Assembly: GCA_965555375.1 (NCBI GenBank)
Contig: CBEWDL010000098.1
Coordinates: 1 to 12,567 of the forward strand
Reading direction: 5' to 3'
DNA: 12,567 nucleotides
Source of the DNA: CBDVBL01 sp965555375
GTDB lineage: Bacteria; Zixibacteria; MSB-5A5; UBA10806
Made by a program: the position numbers and the translations under genes. Numbering within the stretch: the stretch's first letter is position 1; every line of letters begins with the position of its first letter. The notes beneath the pieces were generated by a model. It was not told the DNA's origin. It saw only the letters and a list, made by a program, of their open reading frames with translations, and ran no database searches. Below, one piece after another: positions 6,268-12,567 of this stretch.

Positions 6268-7149
6268 ATGCCGTCGATGGGCCAGAGAATCAGCACACCG
6301 GAGGCCTCCACCAAGATATCAATGGTTTTCAATGTCCTGCTGTTGATATTGAAATTCCTTGGAGGATTCTTTGGAGGGAGCCGTGCCTTAATTGCTGATT
6401 GCCTTAACTCCTTTCTCGATATAATAGCTAACTTCGCCGTCTGGATCGGGCTAAAATTGGCCAAAAAGCCCGCCGATGCCGACCATCAGTACGGCCATGG
6501 CAACGCCGACGTTATTGCCGCATCATTTGTCGCAGTTGTAATATTTGTCACGGGCATTTATATCGGATATGATTCCATTCATGTCATTATCGATAAAGAC
6601 TACAGGGTGCCGGCTTATTTTGCTACAGGTGTGGCGTTCTTTACCATTATCGTAAAAACGATTCTCTTTCGCTATACGAAAAAAGTAGGCCGAAAATTCA
6701 AAAGCGCCGCCGTTCTGGCAAATGCTCAGGATCACAAATCCGATGTCTACGCGTCCTCCGGTGCCCTGTTCGGCATCGTCTTGTCCCAGATCGGCTATCC
6801 GATCCTGGATCCCATCGGAGGCCTGTGGGTATCATTCTTTATTCTAAGAAACGCCGTAAACTTAATCAGGGACAATATACACACGCTTATGGGCGGCGCG
6901 CCGGATAGAGAACTCGTCGAGAGGGTCAAAGAGACCGCCGCCCAGATAAAAGAGGTCAGAGGCATCTTAACTACCAGGATGAGAATCCTCGGTTCAAGAC
7001 AGTTCGTGGACCTTGAGATATTCGTCGATGGAAATCTGAGCGTCTGCGAAGGCCATAATATCGCCCATCAGGTAAGGGATCTCTTAATCGAAAAATATGA
7101 TGATATAACCGAAGTCATGGTTCATGTCGAACCCCACATGGAGAATTGA
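6268..7149 (+). CDS. Cation diffusion facilitator, probably a Mn-type divalent metal exporter
   Basis: This is an inner-membrane CDF transporter of 293 residues, exporting divalent metal in exchange for protons. The membrane domain spans about residues 16-200, with helices near 18-36, 50-64, 84-106, 116-136 and 162-198. HQYGHGNAD (73-81) is the characteristic cytoplasmic loop. A C-terminal cytoplasmic domain (about 210-293) contains EGHNIAH and ends VMVHVEPHMEN, as in CDF dimerisation domains. The metal site reads Asn47-x-x-x-Asp51 in helix 2 and Asp155-x-x-x-Asp159 in helix 5, rather than the His/Asp set of zinc exporters. From memory, the Asn-Asp/Asp-Asp set is that of manganese exporters such as MntE, so Mn is the likeliest substrate by inference. 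A modest AAAGGA sits about 11 bases before ATG 6268; ATG 6277 is a possible start. The next gene begins one base after its stop. Confidence 0.9.
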   Translation: MPSMGQRISTPEASTKISMVFNVLLLILKFLGGFFGGSRALIADCLNSFLDIIANFAVWIGLKLAKKPADADHQYGHGNADVIAASFVAVVIFVTGIYIGYDSIHVIIDKDYRVPAYFATGVAFFTIIVKTILFRYTKKVGRKFKSAAVLANAQDHKSDVYASSGALFGIVLSQIGYPILDPIGGLWVSFFILRNAVNLIRDNIHTLMGGAPDRELVERVKETAAQIKEVRGILTTRMRILGSRQFVDLEIFVDGNLSVCEGHNIAHQVRDLLIEKYDDITEVMVHVEPHMEN

Positions 7150-7150
7150 A

Positions 7151-8386
7151 ATGAAGGCTGTTTTCTTTGAAGACCACTATTATGTAAATTTCGATCCCGT
7201 ATCCCTTTCTCGTCCTGCATATATGCTTCTTTACGGAACGTCTAAGTTGCATTCTAAATGGATTGAGGCTTTGAGGCCCGATGACTATTCATTTTTGTGC
7301 CGGCAATATTTGTCCGGGGTGCTTGCTTTAGAGACCGGCAGACAAGTTAATGTGATCCCGGATGGAGATCTGTTACTCATAAACGGACGATATCTACCAT
7401 CGAATAAGACAGTCCGGCTGGTGCAGGAGATAAAGAGGGGAGAAGCGCTCGTATGTGAAGATGATCTGGTTGCCTTCCGTATAGGCGATGACCGTCCGCC
7501 CAAGCTAATTGAAACGCTTGAAAACCTTTACGACATAGAGGCCAACGAGAAGTTGAAATCCTATCTCGATATTGAAAAGATAGAAGCGGAGAGCATCGGC
7601 TATCTCTGGGATCTTATCGATGGCAACGGGGAGATGATCGCCGGAGAGTTCGCAGGATTCAAGTCGCGATCGGCATTGGCCGGCGACAGAACCGTCGGGG
7701 TGACTATTATAGAACCGTTAAACGCATATATTTCTCACAATGCAGTTATTGCGCCTTCGGTCGTTATCGATGCCACCGGAGGCCCTGTCATTATCGACGA
7801 TAATGCTTCCGTGGAACCTTATACTTACATACAGGGTCCTGTCTATGTCGGTCCCGACTGCAGCCTGACCGGAGGGCGGATCAGGGGAGGATGCTCCTTT
7901 GGCTCTATGTGCCGGGTTGGCGGTGAGGTCGAGGAATCGATAATGCTTGGTTATTGCAACAAATATCATGAGGGCTTTCTGGGGCATGCCTATCTCGGGG
8001 AATGGGTAAACTTAGGCGCTATGACCACCAATTCCGATCTCAAGAATAATTACGCGCAAATCAGGGCGGCTGTCGGAAGCCAAGTCGTAGACACAGGCCT
8101 GATTAAGGTCGGATCTTTTATCGGAGATCATACCAAAACAGGTATTGGTACTATGCTCAATACCGGAATCTGTATAGGCTTTTCCTGCAATCTATATGGT
8201 TCGGGCCTGTTTGCAGATAGGAGAATAAGGTCTTTTAGTTGGGGGACACCCGGAAACCTCACTGAATACCGGCTTGATAAGGCAATCCAGACGGCCAGGA
8301 CGGCAATGTCCCGTCGAGGCGTTGAATTTACAGCCATACATGAAAATCTGTTTTCTGATATTCAAGAGATCGATTCCGGGAATTAG
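7151..8386 (+). CDS. Alternative GlmU-like sugar nucleotidyltransferase/acyltransferase
   Basis: A 411-residue two-domain protein. ATG 7151 is chosen over in-frame ATG 7124 because GGAGA (7140-7144) lies six bases upstream and the family starts MKAVFFEDH. Residues 1-100 resemble the N-terminal domain of the alternative bacterial GlmU family (UDP-GlcNAc diphosphorylase/GlcN-1-P acetyltransferase-like): FEDHYYVNFDPVSLSRP and KLHSKW. Residues about 185-360 form a left-handed beta-helix of hexapeptide repeats (HNAVIAPSVVIDA, VYVGPDCSL, LGEWVNLGAMTTNSDLKNNY, IKVGSFIGDHTKTGIGTMLN), typical of acyltransferases. The classical GxGTRM nucleotide loop is absent, as far as I know normal for this family, so the reaction is not proven from sequence. 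A role in UDP-GlcNAc or a related activated sugar for the envelope is inferred. It lies one base after the CDF gene, so co-transcription is likely. Confidence 0.85.
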   Translation: MKAVFFEDHYYVNFDPVSLSRPAYMLLYGTSKLHSKWIEALRPDDYSFLCRQYLSGVLALETGRQVNVIPDGDLLLINGRYLPSNKTVRLVQEIKRGEALVCEDDLVAFRIGDDRPPKLIETLENLYDIEANEKLKSYLDIEKIEAESIGYLWDLIDGNGEMIAGEFAGFKSRSALAGDRTVGVTIIEPLNAYISHNAVIAPSVVIDATGGPVIIDDNASVEPYTYIQGPVYVGPDCSLTGGRIRGGCSFGSMCRVGGEVEESIMLGYCNKYHEGFLGHAYLGEWVNLGAMTTNSDLKNNYAQIRAAVGSQVVDTGLIKVGSFIGDHTKTGIGTMLNTGICIGFSCNLYGSGLFADRRIRSFSWGTPGNLTEYRLDKAIQTARTAMSRRGVEFTAIHENLFSDIQEIDSGN

Positions 8387-8412
8387 CGGGGCAGAGCGGC
8401 TTATAATTTGTA

Positions 8413-8442
8413 TTGACAGTGAATTTTGGTTTCAGCTATCAT
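8413..8442 (+). promoter_or_regulatory. Promoter upstream of the galT-glgA pair
   Basis: A consensus TTGACA (8413-8418) is followed by an 18-base spacer and TATCAT (8437-8442, five of six matches to TATAAT). The layout is the same as at 1162-1191. The 169-base gap between the GlmU-like gene and galT holds no other supported element. This promoter would start transcription near 8449, about 107 bases before galT. Confidence 0.5.
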
Positions 8443-8555
8443 CGGCAACGAGTTCGATCCATCAAGGACTGGTCGAATCGGACGATAATTTGAAGGAACG
8501 AGGACTTCTACGTCGATTTGGTCTTTTTTGAGTCCAAGCAGATACTGGAGGATGA

Positions 8556-9563
8556 ATGCCTGAACTTCGCAAAGACCCCGTGTTAGGGCGCTGGGTCATA
8601 ATATCGACTGAACGCGGTAAAAGGCCGACTGATTTTCCCATTCAATCGCGTAAACGTCAGGCAAAACTCTGCCCGTTCTGCCCCAGCAACGAATCATCTA
8701 CACCGCCCGAGATTTCTGCCGTCAGGGATAACGGTTCCGAGCCGGATTCACCGGGTTGGACGTTGCGGGTTATTCCAAATAAGTTTCCCGCCCTGAGAAT
8801 CGAAGGTGATTTAAACCGGGAAGGTGAGGGAATATTCGATAAGATGAACGGGGTCGGTGCCCATGAGGTGATCGTAGAAACGCCGGCTCATGAGCTGGAC
8901 TTAGTCGATCTGAAGCCGGAGGAGATAAAGAATGTAATCGCCGCTTTCCGCGAACGGATAATCGACCTTAAGAAAGACCCCCGATTCAAATACATAATGA
9001 TTTTCAAAAATCAAGGGGAGGCGGCGGGCGCATCGCTCGAGCATTCTCACAGTCAATTGATAGCTACGCCCATCGTGCCCAAGAGGGTCCTCGAGGAGCT
9101 GGATGGGTCGAAGAAATATTATGAATATAAGGAAAGGTGCATATACTGCGATATTGTAAGACAGGAGATCAATCAGAATATTAGAGTGGTTGCCCAGAAC
9201 GAACTATTCCTGGCCATAGCGCCATTTGCCTCCAGGTTCCCATTCGAGATCTGGCTTATCCCGAAATTCCACAGCTCGCTGTTTGAAGATATAAATGATG
9301 AACAGATGATGAATTTTGCCGCCATAGTAAAAGATACGTTGGCCAGGCTCGCTCAGGCCCTGAGCAATCCACCGTACAATTTTGTTATTCATTCGTCTCC
9401 TGCAGAAAATAAGCATCGCAACGAATATCACTGGCATCTCGAGATCATGCCCAAACTGACCAAAGTCGCCGGCTTCGAATGGGGAACCGGTTTTTATATC
9501 AATCCGACTACACCTGAAGATGCCGCCGACTTCTTAAGAGAGATAAAAATAGATCAACAATAA
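8556..9563 (+). CDS. galT: GalT-family nucleotidylyltransferase (UDP-Glc-hexose-1-P uridylyltransferase or ADP-glucose phosphorylase)
   Basis: A 335-residue member of the GalT branch of the HIT superfamily, which moves a nucleotidyl group between sugar 1-phosphates through a uridylyl- or adenylyl-His intermediate. It opens MPELRKDPVLGRWVIIS and has TPPEI near residue 48. The active site is EHSHSQ, with His163 and the nucleophile His165. CPFC (39-42) is the first zinc pair. CIYC (195-198), with His239 and His292 as possible partners, suggests a second zinc site. The HSHSQ form and second CxxC resemble plant ADP-glucose phosphorylase and related bacterial proteins more than the E. coli HPHGQ type. 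With glgA next, an ADP-glucose role is a fair alternative. CTGGAGG ends four bases before the start. Family certain, substrate open. Confidence 0.92.
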   Translation: MPELRKDPVLGRWVIISTERGKRPTDFPIQSRKRQAKLCPFCPSNESSTPPEISAVRDNGSEPDSPGWTLRVIPNKFPALRIEGDLNREGEGIFDKMNGVGAHEVIVETPAHELDLVDLKPEEIKNVIAAFRERIIDLKKDPRFKYIMIFKNQGEAAGASLEHSHSQLIATPIVPKRVLEELDGSKKYYEYKERCIYCDIVRQEINQNIRVVAQNELFLAIAPFASRFPFEIWLIPKFHSSLFEDINDEQMMNFAAIVKDTLARLAQALSNPPYNFVIHSSPAENKHRNEYHWHLEIMPKLTKVAGFEWGTGFYINPTTPEDAADFLREIKIDQQ

Positions 9564-9608
9564 AACACGTGGATGGTAAGAATAAGTGAAGCCTGATGGA
9601 GGTCGTAA

Positions 9609-11096
9609 ATGGGTCCGTTGAATATTTTAATAGCAACTCCCGAGGCGGTTCCCTATGCCAAGACCGGGGGGCTGGCAGACGTTGCCGGCGCAGTGCCAAA
9701 GGCTGTCGCATCCCGGGGTCATGCGGTCAAGCTGATATTGCCGCTCTACCCTCATGTCGATCACGATAAACACAAATTACAGAGGATAGCATCCGGGCTG
9801 AGGGCCAGAATCGCCGGGCGCGACGAGGTCTTCCATGTTCAAAAATGCGAGGCCGACGGTTCCGAGGTTTGGTTTATTGAGCATGACGGTTTTTTCAGCC
9901 GTCCCGAACTTTACCGCGACCCTTCAACCGGCGGCGATTGGGCCGATAACGATGAAAGGTTCGGATTCTTCGCGCGTGCTGTCCTGGAGACCTGTCGCCA
10001 CCTTCGTTTTATTCCCGATATAATTCACTGCAACGACTGGCAGACAGGGCTGATACCGGCTTTGCTAAGAGTCGATGATAGCTATAGCGATTTCATCGAT
10101 ACGGCGACGCTGTTTTCGATACACAATATCGCTTACCAGGGCAGTTTTCCGTCGGAGACTTTCGGTAAATTGGAACTGGATCGGTCTTTGTTCGCCCCGG
10201 GGGGAGGCTTCGAGTTCTGGAATAAGGTGAGCTACCTGAAAGCCGGTATCTGGTATTCTGATCTGCTTAATACCGTGTCCGAAACCTACGCTAAAGAGAT
10301 TCAATCATCGAACGAATTCGGTTATGGTTTCGAGGGCGTTCTGGCGGATAGATCCGATGATCTATTCGGTATCCTGAATGGCATCGATTATGATGTCTGG
10401 AACCCGGCCACCGATGATCTGATTCCTGCCAGATTCACTCCGGAAAAGCTCGCCGGCAAAAAGAGGTGCAAAAACGCGCTCAGACGGCAGGCCAAGCTGC
10501 CGCTGGTTCGCAGGGATATCCCGGTTATCGGCATAATATCGCGGCTGGCCGATCAGAAAGGGTTCGATCTCATCGCGGAAGTCGCCGATGATCTTCTATC
10601 GCTTGATCTGCAAATTGTCCTTCTCGGGACGGGCGATCAGAAGTATCATAATCTGTTTGCAGCCCTGCATGAGAAGTATCCCAAGAAGATTGCGGCCTTC
10701 CTCGAATTCAATAATCAGTTAGCCCACCTGATCGAGGCCGGCAGCGATATGTTCCTGATGCCTTCCCGTTATGAACCGTGCGGGTTGAACCAGATGTATA
10801 GCTTAAAATACGGCTCTATCCCTATTGTCAGGAAGACAGGCGGCCTGGCCGACACTATAGAAAACGCCAACCCGGTCAAGGGTACCGGTAACGGTTTCGT
10901 CTTCACAGACTATGATTCCCGGGAGATGCTCAACACCATCAAGTTCGCCGTAGAGGTTTACCGCGATAAGAACGTCTGGGAAGTTATGATGCTTCGCGGC
11001 ATGCGGCAGGATTTCTCCTGGGATGCCTCCGCCGGGAAATACGTGGAGCTATACACAAAGGCACTGGATAAGAAGAAGGTGCCGGTGGAAGCATAG
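9609..11096 (+). CDS. glgA: Glycogen (starch) synthase, GT5
   Basis: The enzyme extends alpha-1,4-glucan chains from ADP-glucose (or another NDP-glucose) in the cytoplasm. At 495 residues it has family length. The N-terminal Rossmann domain shows KTGGLADVAGAVPK (18-31), the sugar-nucleotide loop, and HCNDWQTGLIPALL (140-153), FSIHNIAYQG (169-178) and LLNTVSETYA (219-228). The C-terminal domain has GILNGID (254-260), SRLADQKG (311-318, with the conserved Arg312 and Lys317) and RYEPCGLNQ (387-395) with Glu389. These correspond to the usual catalytic residues, so it looks active. GGAGGT (9598-9603) lies five bases before the ATG. It follows galT by 45 bases and ends in a clear terminator, so the pair is a transcription unit. 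No ADP-glucose pyrophosphorylase or branching enzyme is in view. Confidence 0.97.
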   Translation: MGPLNILIATPEAVPYAKTGGLADVAGAVPKAVASRGHAVKLILPLYPHVDHDKHKLQRIASGLRARIAGRDEVFHVQKCEADGSEVWFIEHDGFFSRPELYRDPSTGGDWADNDERFGFFARAVLETCRHLRFIPDIIHCNDWQTGLIPALLRVDDSYSDFIDTATLFSIHNIAYQGSFPSETFGKLELDRSLFAPGGGFEFWNKVSYLKAGIWYSDLLNTVSETYAKEIQSSNEFGYGFEGVLADRSDDLFGILNGIDYDVWNPATDDLIPARFTPEKLAGKKRCKNALRRQAKLPLVRRDIPVIGIISRLADQKGFDLIAEVADDLLSLDLQIVLLGTGDQKYHNLFAALHEKYPKKIAAFLEFNNQLAHLIEAGSDMFLMPSRYEPCGLNQMYSLKYGSIPIVRKTGGLADTIENANPVKGTGNGFVFTDYDSREMLNTIKFAVEVYRDKNVWEVMMLRGMRQDFSWDASAGKYVELYTKALDKKKVPVEA

Positions 11097-11117
11097 ACAG
11101 CTGATATCTGAAAAAGC

Positions 11118-11146
11118 AAGCCCCGTCAGCGCGGCGGGGCTTTTTT
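11118..11146 (+). terminator. Intrinsic terminator after glgA
   Basis: AAGCCCCG (11118-11125) pairs perfectly with CGGGGCTT (11135-11142) around a nine-base loop and runs into six Ts (11141-11146). It lies 22 bases after the glgA stop and is the strongest terminator in the window. Confidence 0.9.
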
Positions 11147-11148
11147 CA

Positions 11149-11176
11149 TTGACGGAATCTCATCCTGAGTTATTTT
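11149..11176 (+). promoter_or_regulatory. Weak candidate promoter for the last gene
   Basis: TTGACG (11149-11154, five of six) is followed 16 bases later by TATTTT (11171-11176, four of six). It sits just past the glgA terminator, where a new promoter is expected, about 70 bases before the last gene. The -10 match is poor. Confidence 0.35.
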
Positions 11177-11248
11177 GTTTAACAGACGTATCGATTTACG
11201 TGTTGGCAGGAGGATGCCTGAGCTTGAATCCGAAATAAGGGAGGTCTA

Positions 11249-12567
11249 ATGCGAAAAGCTTTAGGTTTTTTGGCGATCGGCTTTTTTGTGCTCATTTGGT
11301 TTCCATCGAACATCGCAGCGGGCGAGATCGATTACGCAAAACCGTTTCCGCTGTCGCTTCTGGAGTATCCAATCTCTGATGCACCTTACGATCCCTGGAC
11401 CATCCTCGATGTCGACAACATCCAGATCAACAGCGACCGTACCACCCAGGTGCAGAATGAGGAGATGGTCTGCATCAACCCCACCAATACGGCCAACGCA
11501 GTCGCCATCTGGCGCGATTTCCGCGAGGGTTACAGGCGGGTCGGTGTCGGCTACACCTTCGATGCCGGCCAGACATGGAGCGATACCCTGCTGTATGTTC
11601 CGCCGCACCCCCGTCAATCCGATCCTCTGCTGGTTGTCGATGATGATGGCAACTACTTCGCCTGCACGCTGACGTTTGATTGGTCGGGGCCGTCGGGGAT
11701 ATATATACAAAAATCTACCGATGGCGGCGTCAGCTGGTCCGATCCGGTTATCGCAATCGATTCTGTTAGGGGGGTTTTCGAGGATAAGCAGTGGATGACT
11801 CTCGATAGAACCAGCGGTCCCACCAACAGCAATATATACATTAGCTGGACCAGGTTCAGCGATATCACCGAGATCCTCCTTGTATCCTCCACCGACGGCG
11901 GAGAGACTTACTCCGATCCGGTGAATGTATCCGATGACTACGGCGTACAGTGGTCTGTTCCGACGGTTGGCGCCTGGGGCGACGTATTTGTCGCCTGGTT
12001 CCAGTATTATCCTACCATGGGGATTTTTCTTGACGTCTCCACCGACGAGGGGCAGACCTTCGGCCAGGATCAGCTCATCGTGCGCACAGAATTCTGGCCT
12101 GATGAGATCAACGGCGGCATCCTGGTTTTCTCCTATCCCGCCCTGAACTCCGACGTGAGTCTTCTCTCGCCATATATGGGCAACCTCTATCTGGTCTTTA
12201 TGGACGAGAACGTGACGGATATGGATATCTTTTTTATGAAATCCGAGGATAACGGGGCCACCTGGTCGGAGCGCCTCAGACTCAATGATGATCCGGAGCA
12301 CAATGGCGCCGATCAGTTTCATCCCTGGCTTACTGTGGATGATGCCGGCGTCGTTCACGCTGTTTTCTATGATAGGCGTCTGGATGCCGAGCATAATTGG
12401 CTTTTCGATGTCTATTACACGAGATCAGAGGACGCGGGGGAAACCTGGTCGCCGAACGAGCGGATCACAACCGTTTCCTCCGACCCGGGCGAGGCCCGTC
12501 TGGCCGGGCTGATCGGAGAATATATCGGCCTCGACGCCTGGCAGGGCGAGGTTCACATGGTCTGGAC
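11249..12567 (+). CDS. Exported Asp-box (sialidase/BNR-like) protein, 3' truncated
   Basis: The frame is open from ATG 11249 to the window end (439 codons) with no stop, so the 3' end is missing. AAGGGAGGT (11237-11245) lies just upstream. Residues 1-24 are a signal peptide (MRKALGFLAIGFFVLIWFP, then SNIAA). At least six Asp-box motifs are visible: FDAGQTW near 105, STDGGVSW 156, STDGGETY 214, STDEGQTF 264, SEDNGATW 332 and SEDAGETW 393. They are separated by strands ending in VAW, LVF or VHAVFYDRR. The fold is a sialidase-type beta-propeller; no sialidase Arg triad or Asp can be assigned with confidence, so the enzyme activity is open. By analogy with the two secreted proteins at the left of the window, a sorting domain may follow beyond the edge. 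This is a separate unit, as the glgA terminator precedes it. A long frame on the opposite strand (11261-12394) is only its shadow. Confidence 0.87.
   Translation, partial: MRKALGFLAIGFFVLIWFPSNIAAGEIDYAKPFPLSLLEYPISDAPYDPWTILDVDNIQINSDRTTQVQNEEMVCINPTNTANAVAIWRDFREGYRRVGVGYTFDAGQTWSDTLLYVPPHPRQSDPLLVVDDDGNYFACTLTFDWSGPSGIYIQKSTDGGVSWSDPVIAIDSVRGVFEDKQWMTLDRTSGPTNSNIYISWTRFSDITEILLVSSTDGGETYSDPVNVSDDYGVQWSVPTVGAWGDVFVAWFQYYPTMGIFLDVSTDEGQTFGQDQLIVRTEFWPDEINGGILVFSYPALNSDVSLLSPYMGNLYLVFMDENVTDMDIFFMKSEDNGATWSERLRLNDDPEHNGADQFHPWLTVDDAGVVHAVFYDRRLDAEHNWLFDVYYTRSEDAGETWSPNERITTVSSDPGEARLAGLIGEYIGLDAWQGEVHMVW

Noticed and set aside
8274..8531. An 85-codon frame overlapping the end of the GlmU-like gene and the gap after it.
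   Set aside because: It overlaps a supported gene in another frame, spans a promoter, lacks a Shine-Dalgarno and resembles no protein I know.
8501..8535. GGACT...AGTCC with a run of six Ts as a terminator before galT.
   Set aside because: The Ts lie inside the loop rather than after the stem, and the loop is too large.
11261..12394. A 377-codon open frame on the minus strand.
   Set aside because: It lies entirely antisense to the Asp-box gene from 11249, which has a Shine-Dalgarno, a signal peptide and repeated S-x-D-x-G motifs. The minus frame has no recognisable domain and is a by-product of the codon use of the real gene.

Overview
The window reads as chromosomal DNA of an uncultivated bacterium of the Fibrobacteres-Chlorobi-Bacteroidetes (FCB) superphylum, of the Zixibacteria, Latescibacteria, KSB1 or Marinimicrobia kind. 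The main clue is that two large secreted proteins end in the same roughly 80-residue module, beginning NYPNPFN and ending GVYFARLKTP plus a short basic tail. That module is the C-terminal sorting (type IX secretion-like, FlgD-Ig-like) domain abundant in those lineages. The phylum is an inference; there is no rRNA or tRNA gene here to fix it. All supported genes lie on the + strand.

Left region (1-4317), secreted proteins. A 5'-truncated right-handed beta-helix protein with a ladder of stacked cysteines and a sorting domain runs from base 1 to 1095. A 462-base stretch with no large gene follows. It holds a good sigma70-type promoter (1162-1191), a strong hairpin or palindrome (1261-1285), and a 36-codon gene with a near-perfect Shine-Dalgarno (1348-1458) that resembles a RiPP or lasso-type precursor. 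Next come a small exported four-cysteine protein of unknown function (1558-1956), a 9-bp hairpin beside a ribosome binding site, and a 764-residue Asp-box beta-propeller with the same sorting domain (2023-4317).

Middle region (4407-8386), housekeeping. purD and purE overlap by one base and encode two steps of purine synthesis. They are followed by a cation diffusion facilitator whose metal-site residues look manganese-type, and by an alternative GlmU-like nucleotidyltransferase/acyltransferase one base after it.

Right region (8556-11146), sugar-phosphate metabolism. A GalT-family nucleotidylyltransferase, possibly acting on ADP-glucose, and a glycogen synthase (glgA) lie 45 bases apart. They appear to be served by a promoter at 8413-8442 and end at a clear intrinsic terminator (11118-11146). 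The window closes inside a second exported Asp-box (sialidase-like) protein from 11249 that has no stop before the end.

No mobile element, CRISPR array, tRNA or rRNA was seen. The parts least explained by known families are the 1096-1557 intergenic region with its small gene, the four-cysteine protein, and the cysteine ladder of the first gene.
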